Source: Sphingomonas turrisvirgatae
GTDB lineage: Bacteria > Pseudomonadota > Alphaproteobacteria > Sphingomonadales > Sphingomonadaceae
DNA: 64,000 nucleotides
NCBI RefSeq assembly: GCF_001721295.1
Contig: NZ_MDDS01000035.1
Span: 166,061-230,060, forward strand
Direction of reading: 5' to 3'
Shown: positions 54,619 to 63,902 of the stretch, one piece after another
How the letters are laid out: each line of letters opens with the position of its first letter
Position numbering within the stretch: position 1 is the first letter of the stretch
Made by a program: the position numbers and the translations under genes
The notes under the pieces: generated by a model
Databases searched by the model: none
What the model was told of the DNA's origin: nothing
Seen by the model: the letters and a program-made list of their open reading frames with translations, nothing else

Positions 54619-55029
54619 TGGCTTCTCCCAAGCTTGCTGGCGTCGCATCGATGCGCGGAACGCTTCGATGCCTGCCTATTGCGCGGAGACACGACGGTCC
54701 AAGCCAAAGCCGCACTCGATCGATGCGCAGCTTGGATCAATCCCGTCCCTCGATCCGGCGGAGGCCAGTCACGACGGGAGCTTGTGTCCGGAAATTGCGC
54801 CTGCCGCCCGACCGAGGCGCAGGCCGATCCGATCGTGCCGGAGGTCAATCGGTGCAGCGGCTTGAAACGACTGCTACTCGCCTGCGTTGGATGACAGGTA
54901 TTGCTCGACGCGCACCGAGACGTGCTGTTAGTGCCGATCCAGCCGGGTGGAGCGAAATCTCGGCTGGCACGAACAGCAACGTGATCAATGACCTGATCGA
55001 GCGACGGTGGCTCGACATGGAGGCAAGGC
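54619..55029. other. 411-nt non-coding gap between kdgD and the Mrp operon
   Basis: No convincing gene was found on either strand; short open frames here lack ribosome sites and protein-like composition. It must hold the divergent promoters of kdgD (minus) and mrpA (plus). A GGAGG ribosome site at 55019-55023 belongs to mrpA. No TGACACCGGT box and no EcfG element were seen. Confidence 0.6.
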
Positions 55030-57942
55030 ATAGCGATTTCGAGCGCAAGTACCCTGTGGCTGATCGTACTGATCCCGTTGGTCGGGAGCATTATTGCCGC
55101 CTTCTTCCCACCGTCCATGCGCCGTGCTGCCGGACTTGTTGCCGGCGGAATCGCGCTTGCCGGTGCAGCGCTGCTGGTCGCCCTCTACCCCATGATCGGC
55201 GACGGGCTGGTGCTGCGCAGCGAACTGCAATGGTTGCCCGCACAAGGCCTCAATCTCGTGCTGCGGCTGGATGGCCTGTCGTGGCTGTTTGCTTTCCTGG
55301 TTCTGGCGATCGGCTTTCTGGTCGTCGTCTATGCGCATTACTACATGTCGCCCGAGGACCCCGTCCCTCGCTTCTTCTCGTTCTTCCTTGCCTTCATGGG
55401 CGCGATGCTCGGGCTCGTGCTGTCGGGCAACCTTATCCAGATTGCCTTTTTCTGGGAGCTGACCAGCCTCTCCTCGTTCCTGCTGATCGGCTATTGGCAC
55501 CAGAACGAAGCCGCGCGAAGCGCCGCTCGAATGGCCCTGATCGTCACGGCGGCAGGGGGGCTTTGCCTGCTGCTCGGCGTGCTGCTGCTCGGCAAGATCG
55601 CCGGCAGCTACGATCTCGACGTGGTGCTGGCGGCGGGCGACGCGATCCGTGCGCACGAACTCTATTTGCCCGCATTGCTGCTGATCCTGGTGGGCGCCTT
55701 TACCAAGAGCGCGCAATTTCCCTTCCACTTCTGGCTGCCGCACGCGATGGCCGCGCCGACGCCGGTCTCGGCCTATCTTCACTCCGCGACGATGGTGAAG
55801 GCGGGCATCTTCGTCCTGATGCGGCTGTGGCCAGTGCTGGCGGGAACCGACGCCTGGTATTTCATCGTAACCGGCGCGGGCCTCACGACGCTGCTCATCG
55901 GCGCATGGTCGGCGATCTTCCAGCAGGACCTGAAAGGCCTGCTCGCCTATTCGACGATCAGCCACCTCGGCATCATCACGCTCCTGCTGGGCATCGGCAG
56001 TCCGCTGGCGGCGGTGGCGGCGATCTTTCACACCGCCAATCACGCGACGTTCAAGGCATCGCTGTTCATGGCGGCAGGGATCATCGACCATGAGGCGGGC
56101 ACGCGCGACCTGCGCCGGTTGAGCGGCCTACGGCGGTTCATGCCGATCACCGCGACGCTGGCGATGGTCGCGGCCGCGGCGATGGCCGGCGTGCCGCTGC
56201 TCAACGGGTTCCTGTCCAAGGAGATGCTGCTGGCCGAGGCGCTTGAGGATTATAACGACACGCTGCTCGATCTGCTGCTGCCCTATGTGGCGACGCTCGC
56301 GCTGATCTTCAGCGTGCTGTATTCGGTGCGGTTCATCCACCAGAGCTTCTTCGGTCCGGCACCGCAGGGGCTGCCGCGCGTGCCGGAAGAGGCGCCCCAT
56401 TGGATGCGGCTGCCGATCGAGGTGCTGGTCATGGCCTGCCTGGCCGTCGGCATCTTCCCCGCCGCCACCATCGGCCCGTATCTGGCGGTGGCGGCGCGAT
56501 CGACGATCGGCGCCGAGCCGCCGGCCTACAGCCTGGCGATCTGGCACGGCGTCAACCAGCCACTGGTGCTCAGCGTGATCGCGCTGGTCATCGGCACGCT
56601 CGCCTATGTCGTGTTCGCCCGGCGGCTGAACGCCATCACGGCCGCGCCGCTGATCGGCGTGCTCAAGGGTCGGCGGGTGTTCGAAACCGCGCTGTCCGCG
56701 ATCGTCACCGCGGCACGACGGTTGGAGCGGATATTCGGCACGCAGCGGCTGCAGCCGCAGCTTCGCATCCTGGTCGTCCTGGCATGCATTGCCGGTCTGC
56801 TGCCCTTCGTCCGCCATGGCTATGACCTCGGCGCGAACGATGGAACGATGCTTGATCCCGGTTTCGCGATCATCTGGCTGATCGGTGCGGGTTGTGCGAT
56901 CGGCGCGGCGTGGCAAGCCAAATACCATCGCCTTGCCGCCGTGGTGCTCGTGTCGGGTGCAGGCCTTGTCAGCTGCATCAGCTTCGTCTGGCTCTCCGCG
57001 CCGGATCTCGCGCTTACCCAGCTGCTGGTCGAAACGGTCACCACCGTGCTGCTGCTGCTGGGCCTGCGCTGGTTGCCCAAGCGGCTGCCCGACATCTGGC
57101 CCGAGGGCGACAAGCCGGCCAGCGTCAATCAGCGACGCGGCACCGACTTGTTCATCGCCGTGGCGGCGGGGCTCGGCATGGCGCTATTTGCCTATGCCGT
57201 GATGACTCGCCCGATGCCCGATACGATCTCGCGCTTCTTCCTCGAACAGTCCTATTCCGCCGCTGGCGGCCGCAATGTCGTCAACGTCATCCTGGTCGAC
57301 TTTCGCGCATTCGATACGCTGGGCGAGATCACCGTTCTGGGAATTGTCGCACTCGCCATCTTCTCGCTGCTGCGGCGGTTCCGCCCGGCCCGCGAAAGCG
57401 TGGCAGACCCGGTGCAGCAACGGCAGCAGGACGCGTCGGATCATGCGCGCGAGGGGCGCGACGTCGGCGACACGCTGGCCGAATCGCTGCTGGTGCCGCG
57501 CGTCGTCATGGAATGGATGTTTCCCGTCATCACCGTGTTCGCGTTGTATCTGCTGATCCGCGGGCATGACCTGCCCGGCGGCGGCTTTGCGGCGGGGGTG
57601 ACGATGTCGATTGCGCTGATCCTGCAATATATGGCGGCCGGAACGCGAAGCGTGGAAACGCGCCTGCGCGTCCGTCCGATCAAGTGGATCGCGAGCGGCC
57701 TGCTGATCGCTGCATTCGTGGGCACTGCCGCCATCGCCTTGCGGCACCCGTTCCTCACCTCGTGGTTCCGCTATCTCGACCTGCCGGTGATCGGCAAGGT
57801 GCCGCTCGCCACCGCGATGCTGTTCGATATCGGCGTCTTCCTGCTCGTGGTCGGCGCGACCGCGCTGATCCTCATTGCCATCGCACATCAATCGGTGCGC
57901 ACGCCGGTCGATGCCGATGCGGCGGGGCGGAGGCGGGCCTGA
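55030..57942 (+). CDS. mrpA: Na+/H+ antiporter subunit A, fused with subunit B (MrpAB)
   Basis: About 970 residues. The NuoL-like part reads HYYMSPEDPVPRFFSFFLAFMGAM, AFTKSAQFPFHFWLPHAMAAPTPVSAYLHSATMVKAG and AIFHTANHATFKASLFMAAGI. The C-terminal third is the MrpB domain (VVMEWMFPVITVFALYLLIRGHDLPGGGFAAG), so this is the A/B-fused (group 2) form. The start is uncertain. Family N-termini begin at about LWLIVLIPLVGS (55054), yet no ATG/GTG/TTG lies in frame before TTG 55078, which would cut the first helix. ATA 55030 is 6 nt after GGAGG, so I place the N-terminus there. It translocates protons/Na+ in the inner membrane. Confidence 0.88.
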   Translation: MAISSASTLWLIVLIPLVGSIIAAFFPPSMRRAAGLVAGGIALAGAALLVALYPMIGDGLVLRSELQWLPAQGLNLVLRLDGLSWLFAFLVLAIGFLVVVYAHYYMSPEDPVPRFFSFFLAFMGAMLGLVLSGNLIQIAFFWELTSLSSFLLIGYWHQNEAARSAARMALIVTAAGGLCLLLGVLLLGKIAGSYDLDVVLAAGDAIRAHELYLPALLLILVGAFTKSAQFPFHFWLPHAMAAPTPVSAYLHSATMVKAGIFVLMRLWPVLAGTDAWYFIVTGAGLTTLLIGAWSAIFQQDLKGLLAYSTISHLGIITLLLGIGSPLAAVAAIFHTANHATFKASLFMAAGIIDHEAGTRDLRRLSGLRRFMPITATLAMVAAAAMAGVPLLNGFLSKEMLLAEALEDYNDTLLDLLLPYVATLALIFSVLYSVRFIHQSFFGPAPQGLPRVPEEAPHWMRLPIEVLVMACLAVGIFPAATIGPYLAVAARSTIGAEPPAYSLAIWHGVNQPLVLSVIALVIGTLAYVVFARRLNAITAAPLIGVLKGRRVFETALSAIVTAARRLERIFGTQRLQPQLRILVVLACIAGLLPFVRHGYDLGANDGTMLDPGFAIIWLIGAGCAIGAAWQAKYHRLAAVVLVSGAGLVSCISFVWLSAPDLALTQLLVETVTTVLLLLGLRWLPKRLPDIWPEGDKPASVNQRRGTDLFIAVAAGLGMALFAYAVMTRPMPDTISRFFLEQSYSAAGGRNVVNVILVDFRAFDTLGEITVLGIVALAIFSLLRRFRPARESVADPVQQRQQDASDHAREGRDVGDTLAESLLVPRVVMEWMFPVITVFALYLLIRGHDLPGGGFAAGVTMSIALILQYMAAGTRSVETRLRVRPIKWIASGLLIAAFVGTAAIALRHPFLTSWFRYLDLPVIGKVPLATAMLFDIGVFLLVVGATALILIAIAHQSVRTPVDADAAGRRRA

Positions 57943-58280
57943 TGGAAATCGTCCTCGCGATCGGCATTGGCGTGCTCACTTCGTCCGGCGTATGGCTGAT
58001 CCTGCGCCCGCGCACCTTTCAGGTGATCCTGGGGCTGTCGCTCCTCTCTTATGCCGTCAACCTGTTCATCTATGCGATGGGCCGGCTCAAGGTGGATGCG
58101 CCGCCGATCGTGGGTACGGGCGGGGTTGATCCTGCGCTGTATGACGATCCCCTGCCCCAGGCCTTGGTGCTCACCGCGATCGTCATCTCCTTTGCAATGA
58201 CTGCATTGCTGCTTGTCGTGCTGCTCGCCTCGCGCGGGATTACCGGCACCGATCACGTCGATGGGGACGACGGCGAATGA
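57942..58280 (+). CDS. mrpC: Na+/H+ antiporter subunit C
   Basis: A 112-residue, three-helix protein like NuoK: VLTSSGVWLILRPRTFQVILGLSLLSYAVNLFIYAMG, then DPLPQALVLTAIVISFAMTAL, the family's most conserved stretch. Its ATG overlaps the mrpA stop (TGATG), and its stop overlaps mrpD. It is a core subunit of the Mrp complex. Confidence 0.95.
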   Translation: MEIVLAIGIGVLTSSGVWLILRPRTFQVILGLSLLSYAVNLFIYAMGRLKVDAPPIVGTGGVDPALYDDPLPQALVLTAIVISFAMTALLLVVLLASRGITGTDHVDGDDGE

Positions 58281-59896
58281 CACCCTGGATCGATCACCTG
58301 ATCGTCGCGCCGATCCTGCTGCCGCTCATCGCTGGTGCCGCGATCCTGCTGCTCAAGGACAGGCGCCATCTGGTCCGGCGCGGCATCGCGATCGGCACGG
58401 CGGCCACCTTGCTGGTCGTGGCAGGGCTGCTGGTCGCGCGCGTGGCCGATGCGGGTTTTTCAGGCCAGCCGGGGACCACGGCCTATCAGCTGGGCAGCTG
58501 GCCAGCGCCCTTCGGCATTGTGCTGGTGCTCGACTGGCTTTCGGCGTTGATGCTGATGCTCACCAGTATCCTGGGGCTGACGTCGCTCATCTATGCGACG
58601 GCCCGGTGGGATCGCGCCGGGCCACGCTTCCACAGCTTGTTCCTGTTCCAGCTGATGGGCCTCAACGGCGCATTCCTGACCGGCGACCTGTTCAACCTGT
58701 TCGTGTTCTTCGAAGTCCTGCTCGCCGCATCCTTCGCGCTGCTGCTCCACGGCAGCGGCAAGGCGCGGATCAAGGCGGCGCTGCATTACATCTCGATCAA
58801 CGTCGCCACCTCGCTGCTGTTTCTGATCGGCGCGGCGACGATCTATGGCGTGACCGGCACGCTCAACATGGCCGACCTCGCCGTGCGCATCCCGGCGATC
58901 GGCGGCAGCGATCTGGCGATCCTGCAAAGTGGCATGGCGATCCTGGGCATGGCTTTCCTGGTCAAGGCGGGGATGTGGCCGCTCGGCTTCTGGCTGCCGC
59001 GCACCTATGCCGCCGCCTCTCCGCCCGTCGCCGCGCTGTTTGCGATGCTGAGCAAGGTCGGCGTCTATGCGGTCCTGCGCGTCTACCTGCTGCTGCTGAA
59101 CGGCGAGGTCGGTTGGTCGGCCAATTTCGGCGAGGAATGGCTCTTGTTCGGCGGCATGGCGACGATCGCGTTCGGCACCGTCGGCGTGCTCGCCGTGCGG
59201 ACCTTGAGCCGCATCGCCGGCTATTCGCTCGTCATCTCGGCCGGGACCTTGCTCGCCGCGGTCGGTGCCGGCCAAGGCGCGGTGCTGGCCGGCGCGCTCT
59301 TCTATCTGGTCAGCTCGACGCTGGCCGTCGGTGCTTTTTATCTCCTGATCGAACTGGTCGACCGACGCGAGGCTTCGTCCGACGCAGCCGGAGCGCCGGT
59401 GTTCGACGACGAATTCAGCGGACTGCCCGATCAGGTCGAGACCGAGGTGCGCGTCGCGATCCCCGCGACCATGGCGATCCTGGGCAGCGGCTTTGCCTTT
59501 TGCGCGTTGTTGATCGCCGGGCTTCCGCCGCTGTCCGGCTTCATTGCCAAGTTCGTCATGATCGATGGGCTGCTAAGCCTGGGCGAAACCGTCGCGCCGA
59601 CGTCGTGGCTGTTGATCGGGCTGATCATAGGCTCGGGGCTTGCGACATTGGTCGCCACCACGCGCGCCGGCATCGACTTGATCTGGGCGCCGTCGGACAA
59701 GCCGCAGCCGGCGTTGCGCGTCGCCGAGGCGGCACCCGTCGCGCTGCTGCTCGTGATCTGCATGGGGCTGATGGTGCTGGCCGCTCCGACGATGCGGTAT
59801 ATGGAGCGCACGAGCCAGTCGCTCGGCGACCGGCAGGGCTATGGCCGCGCCGTCCTTGGCAATCCCGCCCGGCCGCAGCCGGACACCGGCCGATGA
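58277..59896 (+). CDS. mrpD: Na+/H+ antiporter subunit D
   Basis: A 539-residue NuoM/N-like proton-translocating subunit with about 14 helices. Marks are FLTGDLFNLFVFFEVLLAASFALLLHG, ALHYISINVATSLLFLIGAATIYG, FLVKAGMWPLGFWLPRTYAAASPPVAALFAMLSKVGVYA and AGLPPLSGFIAKFVMIDG. The conserved Lys in VKAG and the Glu in FFEVLLA are present. Start and stop overlap the neighbours by ATGA. Confidence 0.95.
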   Translation: MTPWIDHLIVAPILLPLIAGAAILLLKDRRHLVRRGIAIGTAATLLVVAGLLVARVADAGFSGQPGTTAYQLGSWPAPFGIVLVLDWLSALMLMLTSILGLTSLIYATARWDRAGPRFHSLFLFQLMGLNGAFLTGDLFNLFVFFEVLLAASFALLLHGSGKARIKAALHYISINVATSLLFLIGAATIYGVTGTLNMADLAVRIPAIGGSDLAILQSGMAILGMAFLVKAGMWPLGFWLPRTYAAASPPVAALFAMLSKVGVYAVLRVYLLLLNGEVGWSANFGEEWLLFGGMATIAFGTVGVLAVRTLSRIAGYSLVISAGTLLAAVGAGQGAVLAGALFYLVSSTLAVGAFYLLIELVDRREASSDAAGAPVFDDEFSGLPDQVETEVRVAIPATMAILGSGFAFCALLIAGLPPLSGFIAKFVMIDGLLSLGETVAPTSWLLIGLIIGSGLATLVATTRAGIDLIWAPSDKPQPALRVAEAAPVALLLVICMGLMVLAAPTMRYMERTSQSLGDRQGYGRAVLGNPARPQPDTGR

Positions 59897-60381
59897 CGCG
59901 GTTCCTGCCCCATCCGTTTCTCGCGGCCGCGCTGCTGCTCGTCTGGCTGTTGCTCACGCAGTCCTTTTCGCCGGGCCAGGTCTTGCTGGGCAGCCTCGTC
60001 GCGTGGCTGGCGAGCCTTGCCTTTGCCGCGCTGCGCCCGGACGAGACCCGCAAGATAAGATTGCGGCCGGCGTTCAGGCTGGCAGGTCTCGTCGCGACGG
60101 ACATCTTGCGCTCCAACCTCGCCGTGGCGTCGATCGTCATGTCGCGACGGGCTGACCGGGTCTCCGGCTTCGTGCGCGTGCCGATCGACCTCACCCATCG
60201 AGACGCCCTCGCGCTACTGGCGCTCATCATTACAATGACGCCGGGCACCCTGTGGGTTGATTTCGACCGGCGCAGCGGGAGGCTGCTGATCCATGTGCTT
60301 GACCTGGTCGACGAGAGCGAGTGGGTGCGATTGATCAAGGGGCGCTATGAGCGGTTGTTGATGGAGATGTTCCACCAATGA
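59893..60381 (+). CDS. mrpE: Na+/H+ antiporter subunit E
   Basis: A 162-residue subunit with two N-terminal helices and a soluble tail: FLAAALLLVWLLLTQSFSPGQVLLGSLVAW, VRVPIDLTHRDALALLALIITMTPGTLWVDFD and LLIHVLDLVDE. The ITMTPGT segment is diagnostic for MrpE. It is needed for assembly or activity of the complex. Start overlaps mrpD, stop overlaps mrpF, both by ATGA. Confidence 0.94.
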   Translation: MTRFLPHPFLAAALLLVWLLLTQSFSPGQVLLGSLVAWLASLAFAALRPDETRKIRLRPAFRLAGLVATDILRSNLAVASIVMSRRADRVSGFVRVPIDLTHRDALALLALIITMTPGTLWVDFDRRSGRLLIHVLDLVDESEWVRLIKGRYERLLMEMFHQ

Positions 60382-60659
60382 CCACGCTGCTGCTCGCGCT
60401 GGCGATAACCGGCGCCCAGGTCCTTCTCGGTCTTGCCATGCTGTGCGCCGCCGCACGCATGTTCCACGGCCCGCGTGCGCAGGACCGGGTGCTGGGGCTG
60501 GACACCCTGTACACCAACTCGATGCTGATGCTCCTGACCTTCGGCATCCAGACCGGGCGCACGCTTTATTTCGAGGCCGCCGCGGTCATCGCCCTGATGG
60601 GGTTCGTCAGCACCGTGGCGCTGGCCAAATTCCTGATGCGCGGGGAAGTGATCGAATGA
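60378..60659 (+). CDS. mrpF: Na+/H+ antiporter subunit F
   Basis: A 93-residue, three-helix protein: MFHGPRAQDRVLGLDTLYTNSMLMLLTFGIQTGR and AAVIALMGFVSTVALAKFLMRGEVIE. The AQDRVLGLD segment and length are typical of MrpF. It is coupled by ATGA overlaps to mrpE and mrpG. Confidence 0.94.
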   Translation: MTTLLLALAITGAQVLLGLAMLCAAARMFHGPRAQDRVLGLDTLYTNSMLMLLTFGIQTGRTLYFEAAAVIALMGFVSTVALAKFLMRGEVIE

Positions 60660-61015
60660 TTCAGGCTCCCGACCTTCCGGCATGGGCGGCGACCATCGTC
60701 GGATTGCTGGTCCTTGCCGGTGCCGCGACCACATTGATCGGTTCGGTCGGGCTGCTCCGTTTCAAGAGCTTCTACGACCGGGTTCATCCGCCGACCTTGG
60801 GCGGCACGCTTGGCATGGCGTTGATCGTCGCAGCCTCGATCGTCTGCTTCTCGGTTCTGCGCTCGCGCCTGTCGGTGCACGAGCTGCTGATCGGTTTGTT
60901 CCTGACCGCCACGGCGCCGGTCGCATTCATGCTTCTGGCGCGCGCCGCGCTCTCCCGGACGCAGGATGCCGATCAGGCGCCAGCCCCGGATGATGCGGAC
61001 GAAATGGTTGATTGA
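60656..61015 (+). CDS. mrpG: Na+/H+ antiporter subunit G
   Basis: A 119-residue, three-helix protein. GLLVLAGAATTLIGSVGLLRFKSFYDRVHPPTLGGTLGMALI is the family signature, with LLRFKSFYDRVHPPT. An acidic hydrophilic tail ([16 protein letters not shown]) closes it. The last 43 nt overlap the end of the convergent ABC ATPase gene. It ends the Mrp operon, which supports pH and Na+ homeostasis. Confidence 0.94.
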   Translation: MIQAPDLPAWAATIVGLLVLAGAATTLIGSVGLLRFKSFYDRVHPPTLGGTLGMALIVAASIVCFSVLRSRLSVHELLIGLFLTATAPVAFMLLARAALSRTQDADQAPAPDDADEMVD

Positions 61016-61701
61016 CCCTGGCCGACCAGCGAGCCGTCTAGCAGTTCGATCTTGCGGCGGCAGCGAGCCGATATGTGCTCGTCATGCGTCGAGATCAGGA
61101 AACAGCACCCCGTCGCCTCGTTGATCTTCGCAATCAGTGCCATCACCTGATCGGCGGACTGGCGATCGAGATTGCCCGTGGGTTCGTCCGCAAGGACCAG
61201 CGCAGGCCGGTTCATCAGTGCGCGCGCTACCGCCACGCGCTGGCGCTGCCCCCCCGACATCGCGGATGGGCGATAGTCCCTGCGATCCGCCAAACCCACC
61301 GCATCGAGCAGTTCGGCGGCGCGCTCGCGCATCGCTGCGGTTTCGCGCCCGGCATCCGCTGCCGCCGGCATCATGACATTTTCCAGCGCGGTAAGGTCCG
61401 GAAGCAGGTGATGGAACTGGAAGACGAAGCCGAGATTGCGATTGCGGAAACGCGTCCGCTCGGCCTCGCTGGCGCCGGTGAGGTCCACCCCGAGCATATG
61501 ATGCGTGCCGGCGCTCGGCTTGAGCAACGTGCCTAGGATGGTCAGCAGCGTGCTCTTGCCCGATCCGGAGGGGCCGATCAGCGCCGCAAGTTCGCCAGGC
61601 GCCAGGTCGAGGTCGATCCCGTGCAGCACCTTTGCGCTGGCCTCGCCCTCGCCAAAGGTCTTCTCCAGGCCGCGGGCGGACATCAGCGGCTGCGCACTCA
61701 T
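60973..61701 (-). CDS. ABC transporter ATPase (LolD/MacB-type)
   Basis: A 242-residue ABC ATPase: Walker [10 protein letters not shown] (about residue 43), Q-loop [21 protein letters not shown] (the LolD/MacB/FtsE signature), ABC signature [19 protein letters not shown], Walker [14 protein letters not shown] and the switch His in ISTHDEH. It powers a mechanotransmission-type exporter with the permease encoded upstream (ATGA overlap). With a periplasmic adaptor encoded first, the set looks like an export or lipoprotein/antibiotic efflux system rather than an importer. Confidence 0.9.
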   Translation of the reverse strand: MSAQPLMSARGLEKTFGEGEASAKVLHGIDLDLAPGELAALIGPSGSGKSTLLTILGTLLKPSAGTHHMLGVDLTGASEAERTRFRNRNLGFVFQFHHLLPDLTALENVMMPAAADAGRETAAMRERAAELLDAVGLADRRDYRPSAMSGGQRQRVAVARALMNRPALVLADEPTGNLDRQSADQVMALIAKINEATGCCFLISTHDEHISARCRRKIELLDGSLVGQGQSTISSASSGAGA

Positions 61702-62900
61702 TGTCCGATCGCCTCGACCGGATCGACGCTCGCCGCGCGGCGCGCCGGGACGATCGATGCAAGGGCGGCAGCGGCTGTCGTCAGGAGCACTGCAAGCAGG
61801 AACTGCCCCTGTCCGCTGTCGATCGGCAGGCCGCCCCCCGGCACGTCGCTGACCGGGGGAAAGGGCGCCAACGCCGCCCAGGCGAGCAGCGCGCCGCCGA
61901 TTGCGCCGCACGCACCGATCAGCGTCCCTTCCAGCACGAACACCGTCGTCACCAGCCGCTTGCTGGCGCCCACCGCCCGCATGATCCCGATCTCGGCGCG
62001 GCGGCGCACGATCGACAACAGCATCGCGCTGGCGATGCCCACCACGATGGTGATCAGCGCGAACGCCTTGATGATCGTGCCTGTCCGTGCCTGAGCATCG
62101 AGTGCTTCGAAGAGTTGTGCATTCTCCTCGGTCCACGCCGTTACCTTGAGGCCGGTCGCGCGGCGCAGCGTTTCGGCGATCCGCGGCGCATCGTCCACCG
62201 GCGCCACTTTCACTTCGATGCGCGAAACCCCCGTCGGCAGGTCGAACAGGGCGCGGGCCGCCCGAAAGTTCATATAGACGGCCTGACGATCCGCGCTGGC
62301 GATGCCGAGCGAGAAGATACCGCCGATGCGGAAGCTGCGCTCGCGTCCGCGATCTGAAACCAGCCGGAGCACCTGACCGACGCGGACGCCCAAGTCGTCG
62401 GCCAGCGTTTCGCCGATCAAGATGCCGTCCACTGGAAGGCCAGCATCGCCGCTCACCACCGCCGCGCGGATGTCGGCGATCACCGATAGATTGCCGGGAG
62501 ACACGCCGGTCACGCCAACCGGCGCGATCGCCTGTCCCCGCTCGACAAAAGCGCTGCCGCGGATCTGGGGAGAAATGCCGACGACGCCGGGCGTCCGCTC
62601 GATCACCGTTACAAAGGGCTCCCAGACTGCGATCTGCTCGCGGCGGCTGAGATCCTTCTGGACCACGGTCTGGAGCGTGCCCGGCAATTGCGCCGGCCGT
62701 GGATCGCGCTCCCGCATCTCCAGCGTGACATGCGGGATGCTGCCAACGGTTCGCTGGGTAAGCAGCGTCGCCAGCCCTCCGATCAGCGCGCTCATGAAGA
62801 TGAAGACTGTCACACCCAGCGCGACGCCCGTCACCAGCAACAGGGTCTGCCCGGGGCTGGACAACAAATGCCGCAGGGCGAGTTTGGCCGCGTACCGCAT
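61698..62900 (-). CDS. ABC transporter permease (FtsX/MacB/LolC type)
   Basis: A 400-residue permease with one N-terminal helix (LLSSPGQTLLLVTGVALGVTVFIFMSALIGG), a large periplasmic domain (about residues 45-260; GVVGISPQIRGSAFVERG, GILIGETLADDLGVRVGQ) and three C-terminal helices of the FtsX core (ALITIVVGIASAMLLSIVRRRAEIGIMRAVGASKR, ending [19 protein letters not shown]). This matches the LolC/E and MacB layout. It lies 2 nt downstream of the adaptor stop and overlaps the ATPase start. Confidence 0.9.
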   Translation of the reverse strand: MRYAAKLALRHLLSSPGQTLLLVTGVALGVTVFIFMSALIGGLATLLTQRTVGSIPHVTLEMRERDPRPAQLPGTLQTVVQKDLSRREQIAVWEPFVTVIERTPGVVGISPQIRGSAFVERGQAIAPVGVTGVSPGNLSVIADIRAAVVSGDAGLPVDGILIGETLADDLGVRVGQVLRLVSDRGRERSFRIGGIFSLGIASADRQAVYMNFRAARALFDLPTGVSRIEVKVAPVDDAPRIAETLRRATGLKVTAWTEENAQLFEALDAQARTGTIIKAFALITIVVGIASAMLLSIVRRRAEIGIMRAVGASKRLVTTVFVLEGTLIGACGAIGGALLAWAALAPFPPVSDVPGGGLPIDSGQGQFLLAVLLTTAAAALASIVPARRAASVDPVEAIGQ

Positions 62901-62902
62901 CG

Positions 62903-63900
62903 TTAGCGGGCGGACCGCACGCGCTTACCGGGCGCGGCGGCCTGCGGATCCGCCAGAATGCGCATACCCGGCTCCAGTCCGCCGCTGACCGTTACCGTTT
63001 CCGCGGGCCAGTCGACAAACCGGATGCCCCGTTCGCTGACAATGCCGCCACCATCGACCACATGCACCGCGGGATTGCTGTCCGGCCGCAATATGGCACC
63101 GCGCGGGATGCTGATCGCAGCCTTCTCCCGCTCGATGATCAGGTTCACCGAGACCGTCACGCCCGCGGGCAGCCCATCCAGCGGCCGTGCGGCGCGAAGC
63201 CGCACTTCACGCGCGCCCGTCGCGGGATCGACCCGCGGCTCGACATGGACGATCGCGGCGCGAAGTGATTGCGCCTGCCCCGGCAGACTGAGCAATGCTT
63301 GGCCACCAATGCGGAGAGCCGCGGCGTAGAATTCGTCCACTTCCGCGGTGATCTCGGGCGCAGAAAGGTCTGCCAGCCGATAAAGCACGGTGCTGACGCC
63401 GATCGTCTGGCCGGGATCGACCGGCCGCTCGAGAATAACGCCCGAGAAGGGCGCGCGGATCGCATAACGCTGCTGCACTTCCCGCGCCTGCATGACGACG
63501 GCGCGCCGGCGCGCCAGTTCCTGGGTGCCCTGATCGACCGCCAGGCGAGCCTCTTCGCGGCGCTGGCGAGTGACGAACTGCCCCAGCTTTTCGTACCGGG
63601 CAAAGTCGCGGCGCGCCTGTGCAAGCGTCGCTTCCTGCGCAGCGACGGCGGCCGCCGCTTCCGATATCGCGGCGCGCTGCGGCGCATCGTCGACACGCGC
63701 GAGCAATTGTCCCGCCGTGACCTGCGCACCCACATCGTAAGGAAGGGCCGTCAGCGTTCCCGCCACCGGTGCCTGCACCTCGACCGAAAGGCGCGGCCGG
63801 ATCGTTCCATTGACGGCAAGCGTTCGGACCGCAGGCGCACGCTTGATCTCGATCAGGTCCACGGCGGCGGGACGTGACGTGACCCCCGTTTCTTCATCCA
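62903..63900 (-). pseudogene. HlyD/MacA-type periplasmic adaptor, 5' end removed by an IS element
   Basis: About 330 codons remain: a lipoyl/barrel region (SVEVQAPVAGTLTALPYDVGAQVTAGQLLARVDDAPQR), a helical hairpin (AAVAAQEATLAQARRDFARYEKLGQFV...) and beta-barrel/MP domains to the C-terminus. The frame stays open upstream of GTG 63862 to about 63905, where it meets an in-frame TAG at 63908-63910, just inside the IS end. The expected leader or membrane anchor is missing. Expression would now depend on GTG 63862 and on IS-borne transcription. The export system downstream is probably impaired. Confidence 0.75.
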
Positions 63901-63902
63901 GT

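Noticed and set aside
54615..55118. 167-codon minus-strand frame in the kdgD-mrpA gap
   Set aside because: No ribosome site, no hydrophobic core or family pattern, and it overlaps the kdgD start and the first mrpA helix.
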